From: Nitzschia sp. DOCU1
Taxonomy: Eukaryota; Bacillariophyta; Bacillariophyceae; Bacillariales; Bacillariaceae
Assembly (NCBI GenBank): GCA_951394045.1
Contig: OX595985.1
Span: forward strand, 4,526,001 to 4,590,000
Length of the DNA: 64,000 bases
Direction of reading: 5' to 3'
In this document: positions 19,290-28,587 of the stretch, piece by piece
Layout: each line of letters begins with the position of its first letter
How positions within the stretch are numbered: position 1 is the stretch's first letter
Program-made: the position numbers and the translations under genes
The notes under the pieces: generated by a model
Told to the model about the DNA's origin: nothing
The model's database searches: none
Seen by the model: only the letters and a program-made list of their open reading frames with translations

Positions 19290-22200
19290 ATGAGCAGCAG
19301 CAGCAGCAGGACAAAAAAGCAAAATCAGGAGGAATCGAAGACACAAAATCGCAACGATGGCAATTCAACAACGAAAAGGAAACAAAAGGATAAAGGAGAT
19401 GGTTCGGATGCGTCCAACCAAAGGATCTTCTGAGAAGAAGAAGAAGAAAAATGAAGATCACGAGGAAAGCGGTGGGGAGGAGGACTCGCCCAACATTGCA
19501 GCGATGGTGGAGAGTGAATCCGACGACGACGATAACGAGGAGGATGAGGAGTCGACCATGGACATGAATTTCGGCGATCCAATTGAAATCGTTAGGTACC
19601 TTCAGCGGGTTTGGCAGAACTTCCATCGTCTACACGAGAGTTATCAAGATGACAAAGAACACTTCCACCGGCGAATGGCAACTCTGGTGGAGAAAATCTA
19701 CAAGGCGCGCAAGACGAGCGCGGACAACAGGGAAGAATGTTACGACTTCCCCCACTTTAACAGTCGAGACCGCCCTCTCCTAAGCGGTGTGCAAATGGTC
19801 AATGCCTGCGGCACAGAGATTCTCGAAATGTATGGGCCCATTGATGAACTGTTTGGAAAGCCGAGAGTTGCAACACTGTTGATGAAATGGACGGGTAAGT
19901 GAGGAGGTGACTGCGCAATGAATTGTAATTCACATACAGATGAATGGTTTGACTTATTTGGAGAATCCACCGAGTACATGATGTTTCGTTTCAGGCCTGC
20001 CCGCACTTTGCGCGATGCATTTATGAATACCCACTCAATCTTAACCAAATCTCTGGGGTACAACACAAATGTTATGGTTGCCATGAATGGACCCTGTGTC
20101 TTCTATGTAACGGGTTATCAGGCAAAAGGGCAGCAGAAAGAGGAAATGCAGGCATATTCTAAAGTTGCTGAGGTTGTTGCAGGGATGATCAAAAAATATA
20201 CACTCCCCGATGTGGATCAGGTTCCAGCTACCCCCCAGCAAGAAGGGTTCCGTCGTCTACTGGGGGGGGGGTGTATGCACAATGCAATGCGCACATTTGT
20301 GCGGCCCAATGGCCCATTATCTCGCCCTTAAAAAATCCCGCTTCAGATTCTCGCATTCCTCAGTGTCAATTCCTGTTACCAACACCGATTCATGGTTACT
20401 TGATGAAGCATCCTCTGGTACTTTCAGGTCTGTGGGAGGTAAACCTGTTTGGACACATAAAGCAATGAATTATCTCTATCGACCTGCTGACTTGCAGCAA
20501 TGGACATTCTTTGAATTTTTTCAAAAGACAGAGGTAATGCCAATTGCCCTCGCCGAAAAAAAATATGCCAAGGTCCACAGATTCACACCCGAACATCCTC
20601 TGTTCAGTTGCTATGCAATTGCTGAAATGCCTGATTTTCGAATAGGGTATTTCCCGTGGCATTGGTTCCCTTCCCGACAAGAGTTCAACTTTCTTCAAAA
20701 AAAGGGAGATTTTGCCGTCGATTCCTAACGTTATTCAAGCCTTTTCAAGAATTCGAAGAAATTTTGGGAGGCCATGCTACTTATCAAGAGGCATTTCGCG
20801 CATTTGCGCCATCAATTAAACCAGCAATGAAAGATTATGCCAATAACATCCAGGACATTCATAATTCATTGCGCGTTGAAATGCCCCTCGACGAGTTATC
20901 GAGCAATATGGAATTGGACTTTCCAGATGAAGGCGAGTTTGAAGAAATGGAAGACGAAGGTACTTACGCGAATTCCTTGGAATTACAGGCAACGTTGGGA
21001 CAGGCCATGTTGGGGCTTGGTCGTGGGCACATTTCAATTACAGAGGAAGACACTGTGGAACCCACCTTTGTGGGTACTAGTGGGAACGTGTGCAATGGGG
21101 TACAAATTGATGATGACACGCTTACAACGTTATCTGGTGACACATGCTGTGTGGCAGGCACTCCGGGAGAAAATGATGAATCAACAAGAAATCTGGACAA
21201 TTCCGTTGGCCTTTTCACTTGTCCCTTAGCGCAATTGAACACACTGGTAATTTCAACCAATGGTGCCATGGGTCGATCAAAAAATATACCCAAACATGCA
21301 ACCGGTTCAACTGCGTCTGTGATCAAATGGGGAAAAACGGATGAACTCGATTCTGCACAGCAACGAGCATTCGAAATTTTGGCGGCAACATACATCCTTA
21401 CATTTTACAACGGTGCAACAGGTCCTGGTCACACCAGGGAGAAACTTCGTCTGGAAGAATTAGCCCAGACAGCTCGCCAAAATGGAAACCCACTGGCGAT
21501 GTTTGTTACAGGACCAGGCGGAGCAGGAAAATGTGAGTACTTAAAGAACTAATACTTGGAACCATATTCTGTATCTCACATTAATGCATTGCGCAGCACG
21601 AATCCTGGAATCCCTCATGGCATATGCGCGAGCATTTAGTGGGCACTTACACCACCAATTCACAAGCACCACCATCAGACTGAGCGCAATTACGGGATCA
21701 GCTGCCACAGCTATTACTGGCGATACCACCTGTCGCCAATTCGGATTGTTAAAAAGAAGATTTGTGGACAGCGACAAATTAGAATTCCTTGACACCAGGT
21801 TAAATGTGGTGGATGAAGTTTCTTTTGCAACACAAACTACCTTGCGTCAATTAAGCAAACGTCTGCAAAGACTGACAGAAAGCCCTCATTTGCCTTTTGG
21901 AAATATTCCTATCCTCTTTTTGGGTGACTTTTGCCAATTGGATGGAATTGGAGGCGAACCCATTTTTCAAGGTGCCCCAAGCCCTCTTTGGCACACTTGT
22001 CTTACGCACATGGTTGAACTGGATGGCATGCATCGCTACAAAGATGACCCAATCTTTGGACTTGCTATGGCACAAGCACGAGATGGAAATGACGAACCAT
22101 TGTGCAAATTATTACAGTCACGTGAGATATACGACAACAACTTGAGTATACCACAAAACCTGTCTGCACGTTATGCGGTATATACAAACCGCAAGCGAGC

Positions 22201-23079
22201 GGAAATCAATTCATGTGTTGTGCGCACTTATTTACGAAAGTTTCATTCTGGGGACCGATCAGATCCTATTCCTGGCGGGGCTATTGTCATTTGGAGTTAG
22301 ATCCTATTCCTGGCGGGGCTATTGTCATTTGGAGTTCGGGCAATTGGTCAATTAAAAACACTCTGCCGGTGAGCAATGTCCATCTAAAAGATCTGTGGGA
22401 ATTTTGCTCCGATGCGGATGCTGCTACGAGGACATACAAGGTAGATCCTTTTCTTGTTCTTTTTGGGGGGTGTGAATTAATGATGAGTGACAACTTTGAT
22501 GTCAAAAATGGAATCGCAAATGGGACCTGTGGCCGGTTTGTTCGAGCAGTCAAAAAACCTAATGCGATTGTCACTCCCATGAAGGTGCATGGTCGGTGGG
22601 TCAACACGATAGATGTCCATGACATTGACCACATTGAAATGAAGTATGACGAGATGCATGGGCCAGCATTCGTGGGAAAATTTAAAATTTTTCCAAGCAC
22701 AAAACCTGTGAAAGTACACTTTCCTTGCCCAAAGGAGATGGATTCTTCAGGACGCAGTCATATCAACATGGATTTGGCACACCTTCCCATTGTTTTGAAC
22801 TATGCAACGACAGTACACAAACTCCAAGGGAAATCTGTTGACAATCTGGTCATTGTGGAATGGTGTCGAACACGCAACTGGGCCTATGTTGTCCTGTCAA
22901 GAGTATGCACTTTAGCTGGGCTCTTTCTAACATCTGCCCTTCCTGACGATATTTCATTTACTCCGTCCCTAGAATATCTAACGATGATGGATCAATTTCG
23001 ATCTTCCATTTTGTCCACTGCCCTGTCTGAGGAACGCAGTGCATTCTTATCATCTGAATTGCTGCCAGCCAATAATTAA
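19290..23079 (+). pseudogene. Helitron-type Rep(partial)/PIF1 helicase gene with introns, frameshifted
   Basis: Coding pieces joined by splicing and frameshifts give a Helitron-like helicase protein. An acidic Lys/Glu-rich N-terminus is followed by a 45-nt intron at 19895-19939 (GTAAGT..ACAG), giving MKWTDEWFDLFG. FYVTGYQAK then resembles the two-Tyr motif of Helitron Rep; the HUH motif is absent. MNYLYRPADLQQW and LTLFKPFQEFEEI are typical of the Rep-helicase linker. The PIF1 helicase shows FVTGPGGAGK (Walker A, interrupted by an intron 21534-21595), LNVVDEVSF (Walker B), FLGDFCQLD and ATTVHKLQGKSVD. Frame breaks lie at the G run 20262-20271, the A run 20697-20703 and the 38-bp duplication 22261-22336. 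It would unwind DNA during rolling-circle transposition. The Rep part is 5' truncated. Confidence 0.82.
22261..22336 (+). repeat. 38-bp perfect tandem duplication inside the helicase gene
   Basis: Units 22261-22298 and 22299-22336 are identical. Because 38 is not a multiple of three, the duplication introduces a TAG and shifts the frame between RSDPIPGGAIVIWS and SGNWSIKN. Removing one unit restores a continuous helicase frame. Confidence 0.95.
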
Positions 23080-23573
23080 TGAAAACCATTTAATTTTAGA
23101 TTTTCCCGGTGGTGCAACTGCGTTGTCAAACAGTCCAATTCCATTGTGCGCATTGATTTTATATTTTCTGCCCGTGTGGTCTGCTTTTGTAGTGCGCATT
23201 GATTTATCAAACATCTTATGCCCCATTTTTCCATACCTGGTACTCCTTCAAGTAGCGTGGTAGGTAGAGGGGTAGGGAATGGTACTGGCGGAAGAGAAGG
23301 GAAGGTCAGACGAAAAGTGAGAAGGGGTACAGTAACAGGGGAGGGGGAGGAAAATAGGAAGGAGAAGGGGGGAATTTTTATACTTTGAATAGCATAAGAC
23401 GAACGGGAGAGAGGGACGACGTAGAGCTTGTTAGTACTAAAATAAATACTAGAAGGCCTAGTTACAGTTAATGTTAGAACTATGCGGAAAGGACACCGTT
23501 GAAACGATGCCGGACGACGACAGGTGTCCAGCCCAAAAGAAGGTCGTTGTTCGGGAAGAAAGTTTTATGCCAA
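23080..23573. other. Non-coding stretch with a purine-rich tract
   Basis: After the helicase stop there is AT-rich sequence, then a strongly purine-rich plus strand at about 23255-23420 (runs of GGGAAGG and AGGGGAGGGGG). No gene is recognised. The purine tract resembles a degenerate polypurine or G4-forming region but is not tied to an LTR. Confidence 0.4.
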
Positions 23574-24230
23574 CTAGACATAGGGCGTCTGTGCCGCATA
23601 AAGTAGAGACCGCTTTAGAACTTCAGTTTGGTTTATGAACTCTTCGGTAGTAGAGTCACCCATTTCAACTGTGTATAAGACAGTTCCATCGTCGGACCTA
23701 ACGAAATTCCTAACACGGCCCATAGATGGCCGGAAGAATTCGCCGCGCCATTCCTTTCGGACGACTAGGCGATCCAACAAATCAACAGGGTGCGTATCTT
23801 GGGTGTCAGAGGGGCCAAGAATAATTTCCTCTCCCTTTTCAATGGTTGTGGTTGCACGAATTACGCCGTTTGGAGTTAATCGTGCGTTAGGTCGTAGATT
23901 GTTTCCGTCGGCTTGACGGATGAATGTAGCACCAAAGTTCAATGGCCGATCCTTTCCTTTGACACTTTCCTTGGGGAATTGAACTGTGATAATAGAGCCT
24001 TCCTGAAAGCGAAGAAGGGAAAAAAGTCCATAGGATTCGGATTCGCCTTGCGATAGGTCAAAAACGGAAATGAACTTCGGCGGAAGCGAAAGGCCAGCAT
24101 TGTAATTGATACGCATTCGCAGCTTAACTCCAATCGCAAAAGTCCACCAGAATTGGTTGACTTTCCAAAACTCCACCAGAATTCTGGTGGAGTTTTTGCA
24201 TATCCGGACATAATTCGCTCGGAAACCCAT
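23574..24230 (-). CDS. SET-domain-like protein fragment
   Basis: The ORF is 218 residues. Residues about 55-140 resemble the C-terminal half of a SET lysine methyltransferase fold: SYGLFSLLRFQEGSIITV, then PNARLTPNGVIRATTTIEKGEEI, which follows the usual N(A)..-G-x-I-x-A-x-x-x-I-x-x-G-E-E-I pattern. The NHxxxPN cofactor motif is not intact (LRPNAR instead), so methyltransferase activity is doubtful. The C-terminal part (GRVRNFV..VLYTVEMGDS) looks like a Tudor/chromo-type barrel, similar to a stretch in the copia Pol at 6530-6660. The first 40 codons run through the palindromic repeat 24137-24196, so the native start is probably missing. It is likely mobile-element associated. Confidence 0.5.
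   Translation of the reverse strand: MGFRANYVRICKNSTRILVEFWKVNQFWWTFAIGVKLRMRINYNAGLSLPPKFISVFDLSQGESESYGLFSLLRFQEGSIITVQFPKESVKGKDRPLNFGATFIRQADGNNLRPNARLTPNGVIRATTTIEKGEEIILGPSDTQDTHPVDLLDRLVVRKEWRGEFFRPSMGRVRNFVRSDDGTVLYTVEMGDSTTEEFINQTEVLKRSLLYAAQTPYV
24121..24198 (-). repeat. Palindromic repeat pair, left inverted copy
   Basis: Two palindromic sites about 30 bp apart; the outer one is a perfect 30-bp palindrome (24167-24196, core CCACCAGAATTCTGGTGG). The sequence is related in inverted orientation to 25031-25111, including the adjoining CGATTGGAGTTAAG box. Confidence 0.75.
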
Positions 24231-24415
24231 TTATGGGGAAACCAAGTTCATCGTATGAAAGCGCGTGAAAAACTGAAGGGGAAACATTATGGTAATGCTA
24301 CGCCTATTTCCCGTAGTTAGCCCGATGCGAGTCATCAAAAAAGCGCTCATTCGGCCCAAAATCACACATTTTTTGGACCAAGCCCCATAACGAATGCCAT
24401 ATCTCGATCCACTGA
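24199..24415. other. Spacer, nothing recognised
   Basis: AT-rich sequence between the palindromic repeat and a coding fragment. No gene or repeat is identified. Confidence 0.3.
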
Positions 24416-24789
24416 TCAAGAAAGTTCACTGTTAGACTCTCCACAGCTTCCCAACATCATTAGTGATATGTTGCTACATGGGATTGACGAGGGAAATGAT
24501 GACAACATGCAGCTGGAGGAGAGTTGGTTCGTCATCAAAAATCGGTATAAAAAGAAATTCTTTGCTGTGTTGGACATGATGCCTTTGAACTCACTCATGA
24601 GGTGCATGATCCACAGATGCATTAACCACTACTTGCTCCCTGAAGATGACATAATGCCATATCTGCAAGTTGGATACCAGAAGAGAAAGCCTGCTTTTCC
24701 TGCACTACAATGAAGCCAATATTGCATTCGTTGGTGGTGAATGCTTTGCTGGAAACGACCTGTTTTGGTTGAGCAAGAACGAACTATAG
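24416..24789 (+). pseudogene. Coding fragment of unknown function (one frameshift)
   Basis: The frame is open from about 24390 (SSLLDSPQLPNIISDML) through WFVIKNRYKKKFFAVLD and CINHYLLPEDDIMPYL to a stop at 24713. The adjacent frame continues plausibly (LHYNEANIAFVGGECF) to a TAG at 24787-24789, which implies a one-base shift near 24710. Composition is that of a soluble globular protein. I recognise no domain. It lies between two inverted palindromic repeats and could be cargo of an element bounded by them, or part of an older gene. Confidence 0.35.
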
Positions 24790-25030
24790 TAGTAATCTGC
24801 ATCTAGCACTAATACTAGTAAGATCTATTTAGCAGCAACAACTTGTCTAGTCTACAAAGTCTTACTTGTTGGGGAAGTCCACTCTAGTTTGGGTCCATGG
24901 CTGCTTGTTGATGATGATAACAACAGCACAAAATCACGTTCTCCCTCCGACAATCCGAGGATTTCATTCCCTTATTTCGTGAAAGGGCGCTTTTATTTCC
25001 TTAAAACAAAAGTGTCAATTTACGAAGTCA

Positions 25031-25111
25031 TGAAAAGTACACCAAGATTTTGGTGGAGTTTTTTGGAAAAGTACACCAAAATTGGTGGAGTTTCGGGGTC
25101 CAATGCGATTG
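25031..25111 (+). repeat. Palindromic repeat pair, right inverted copy
   Basis: Two imperfect palindromes (CACCAAGATTTTGGTGGAG and CACCAAAATTGGTGGAG) about 35 bp apart are followed by CGATTGGAGTTAAGG. It is the inverted partner of 24121-24198. The flanking sequence to about 25500 has no gene I can support. Confidence 0.72.
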
Positions 25112-25504
25112 GAGTTAAGGGGAACCGCCATGGAGGAGGAGGCGTCGTCAGCACCAACAAGGTCCCAACGAAACAGCTTTAGTTCGGCGGCACGCACAAG
25201 GCTGGGAGATGGCGTTGTATAGCGAAGTCCTCTTGTGTCAGAGGTAGAAAACTGAGGCGGCCTGTTGGGGTCGAAACTTTCCTGTTCATCGTTGCAATTC
25301 GGAGCATCATAGGATGCTAGGGCGGAGAGGAGCCAGGGAACTCTGTAATCGTAAACTGCCATTTTCGAATGGGAGAATTAGTGATGGAGTTTTGTGTCAC
25401 CGTAGTAGATGCGATGACTTTGGAGGAAAGGCACGATAGGGGTCGAAAATGGAAATCTTTAGAGTTTGGATGACCACATGATGATGTCTGATGGGGCCAC
25501 GGAC

Positions 25505-25658
25505 GGAGGGGCAAGCGACGAAGGAACATGCCCTGCACGCTCGTATCATGCATTCAGTCCGTCCGGCGCACGTGGTGTATTGGAGGGGCAAGCGACGACG
25601 GAACATGCCCTGCGCGCTCGTATCGTGCATTCAGTCCGTCCGGCGCACGTGGTGTATA
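25505..25658 (+). repeat. 77-bp tandem duplication
   Basis: Units 25505-25581 and 25582-25658 differ at only a few positions (for example ATCATG/ATCGTG). Each contains CAGTCCGTCCGGCGCACG. The sequence has no coding call. Confidence 0.9.
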
Positions 25659-25815
25659 TATTGGTAATAACAAAAGGCGTGAGGCAGAAGTGGCTGCTGC
25701 CAAGGAAAGTTTGTATCTGTAGAAAAGACATTTTTAAACAAATGAATTTCAAGGGAGGAAATCCAACAGATATTAACAAGCTTATAACTTTGAACATGGC
25801 TATTACAAGAAGCAA

Positions 25816-26202
25816 AGCTAGACAGCATCATTCAGTGCCCCATAGGCCAACGAAGCAGAAGTGCAAAGACGCCAAGCTGAAGAAGAAAGGTGGCCCTATG
25901 ATGCCAATCAAGTTGAAGTTTTGCAACATGACCTAGAAGAGAATGAGGAAGGAGTAGCTGGAATCCTGCAGGGTTTGAAGCACTCTAAAGAAGAAGAGGC
26001 ACTGGAAAGAGGAAAGTCATTTGAAAATGAAGAGTTGTTTCTGGATGGGTCACCAGAAGGAAAGAAGTCACCTACACATATTAAAGCAGAAGCAGACAGC
26101 CTTAAGGAGAAACAGGCAGAGGGTTGTGAAGATGTTTCTTGTGGCTGGCGCATAGAGCTAAGGTCCCATGTGACTCGGCTTTTTTGGGGGGGAAAGTACT
26201 AA
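25816..26202 (+). CDS. Acidic coiled-coil-like ORF, unknown, possibly an exon
   Basis: The plus-strand frame is highly charged (EAEVQRRQAEEERWPYD, DLEENEEGVAGI, SKEEEALERGKSFENEE) and would form a helix or coiled coil. A similar stretch just upstream (RREAEVAAAKESLYL, about 25670-25722) in another frame suggests a spliced gene with an unresolved intron around 25725-25810. No domain is recognised and the start is not defined. The ORF ends at a TAA at 26200. Confidence 0.3.
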
Positions 26203-26811
26203 GAGAGACGTGAAGATGCATGATTTGTGCAGTAGATGAGTTGACAGGCAGAAGTACTACATGATGGCCCAGGTTTTGTGCTGTAGGAAGACTCAAGAAC
26301 CACCCAGAAATAAATACATAAATTTTTTCTTCTTGTGCCATAGTCCCTGCTTGGAGGCCACAAATTGGGATCAATTTGACTATTGGAACGTGGCTGGAAT
26401 GCTGCCCTAGCCAGCCAAATGTTACTGTGGTAGATCTCATTCATTGATAATGAGAGCTAGAGGTATTAGTACTTTGAAAATGTTGTTAAAGGGGTCATAT
26501 TAATGTTCCTGGTTGACTGACAGGCAGTTCATGTTGACGCACCAAAACAAAAAAGAAGGCTTGCGTTAAAGCAGTACGCAGAAATGGGATGCGGCGCAAC
26601 AAAGAATGGTGGGGGTGAGGGCAGGACAGACGCCACGCGCAAATGGTGTCATTACATCAATTTTTAGCTGTGGAAAGCAATATGCATATTGGTGTACAAG
26701 GTATGCCTGATGAAGATGAAAAATTCTTTACTTATTTAGTGGTATGTAATTCGGCCATTGATAGGCAATATTTGGGTGTATGTTAAGAATCCAAGGGAAG
26801 TATTGTCATTT
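26203..26811. other. Mostly non-coding; partial dispersed repeat
   Basis: Positions about 26515-26565 resemble the dispersed repeat seen at 44391, 51580 and 63480 (GGCAGTTC..GACGCACCAAAA). A short minus-strand frame (26440-26203) has coding-like composition but no recognisable domain. Nothing else is identified. Confidence 0.35.
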
Positions 26812-27808
26812 CTAAACTTGAGCAGTATCCTCCTCATCATCTGTAGCATCATCAATAGCTTCATTTTGAGCAAGTGGAATTTGTCTGCTTGGTGGTCTTT
26901 GTCCACTGGAAGGTGGGGAGCGTCGAATTTGTTTTTCGCGAAACTCCTGAGAATTGATGAAGGAGCTGCCACGTGATGGATATAAGTATGACAATCGGAC
27001 AGTGACTTCTGTGTTCACCACTTTTTCTTTTTCGTCAGCAGCATCAGCTACCTCGCCCAGTTTGAACCAACCAACAATAGTCCAGCCCCCATTTGCATTA
27101 ATATACTGCACCATCTGCAATTTTGTTCCGATGAACCCTTTTGACTGCTAACATCTCTTCCTCAAACTCAAAAGTGGAAACATAATCATCAAAACTCTGA
27201 AAGAAGAGTTTTGTTGTTTGAAGAGACCTGAATCCAGTTGTAGTGTATGTATCCCCAAGCCCAAACCTGGCTGGCAAGGGGAATTCAACATCAAAGGAAT
27301 AGACAAATGCCTTGTCAGGCCCATTGTGAAGGCATGTACATTCCCCTTTGGACTTTTGGCGATCGCACTGGATACCACTGCAGGACACATCAAAGGGCAT
27401 GGTAGGCCGATGAAGAGCAATGCTTTGGTGTTTGAGAACAAAGTAATTGGTCTCTGCTGGTATAGTTGGCATACGCATTTTGCGAGATGTATCTGGGGTT
27501 GAGGCCTCTGTCTGGTTCAAGGGGATGAGGGTACGATCCTTAAAGTTGACAATAGGAAGGGTCTTTCCAATACTTTGGGAGATCAAGTTGGGTTCATATA
27601 AGTAGAAATCCCTGCCAATGTAGGAAAGTCCATGGAGATGCCGAAGAAGGTCACTGGTTTGCTGGACATTTTGTGTCATGATAGCGCAGCAATGTGGAGG
27701 GTTTGAAAGATCAGCACAGAGAAAGAAGCGATTGTAGGTTTTGGATGTCTGTGACATTTTCATTCGTTTGTTGGCTGCGTTTGTTGCATAGCTACTGACA
27801 ATGGCACT
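26812..27808 (-). pseudogene. Unidentified protein gene, 3' part (split by gypsy copy 1; one frameshift)
   Basis: The frame is open right up to the gypsy LTR at 27808 and joins in phase to 33472-33657 when the insertion and one GTGCC duplication are removed (GGSSRSA + IVSSYATNAANKR). Notable stretches are NRFFLCADLSNPPHC, LSYIGRDFYLYEPN and a Cys cluster CSGIQCDRQKSKGECTC that could bind zinc. A frameshift near 27115 leads into MVQYINANGGWTIVGWF and a charged tail ending at 26812. The full protein would be about 390 residues. Helitrons often carry single-strand-binding (RPA-like) proteins and an OB-fold is conceivable here, but I do not recognise one. Confidence 0.5.
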
Positions 27809-28425
<617 letters not shown>

Positions 28426-28585
28426 GGCACTTCGGGAACTTCCTCCCATGGTGCAAGCAAGAATTTTAAGGTGAAGAACTCTGTCCTCAAGAGCATTGGC
28501 ATGATCTTTGTTTTGCAAATAGACCAGTGGTACAACTTTAGTTTCAGGGCCAAGAAGAACCTCACCTGGTCCATCCTCTGGCACC
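28426..28585. repeat. 160-bp copy of external flanking DNA inside gypsy copy 1
   Basis: These 160 bp appear identical to 33472-33631, the host-side flank of the other LTR, and replace the end of pol. See findings. Confidence 0.93.
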
Positions 28586-28587
28586 GA

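Noticed and set aside
18835..19626. 263-codon minus-strand ORF rich in Leu, Ile, Phe and Val
   Set aside because: Antisense to the Asp/Glu-rich start of the helicase gene, which automatically yields hydrophobic codons; not a membrane protein.
26102..26440. 112-codon minus-strand ORF
   Set aside because: Composition is tolerable but no domain, no splice context and partial overlap with a plus-strand ORF; not supported as a gene.
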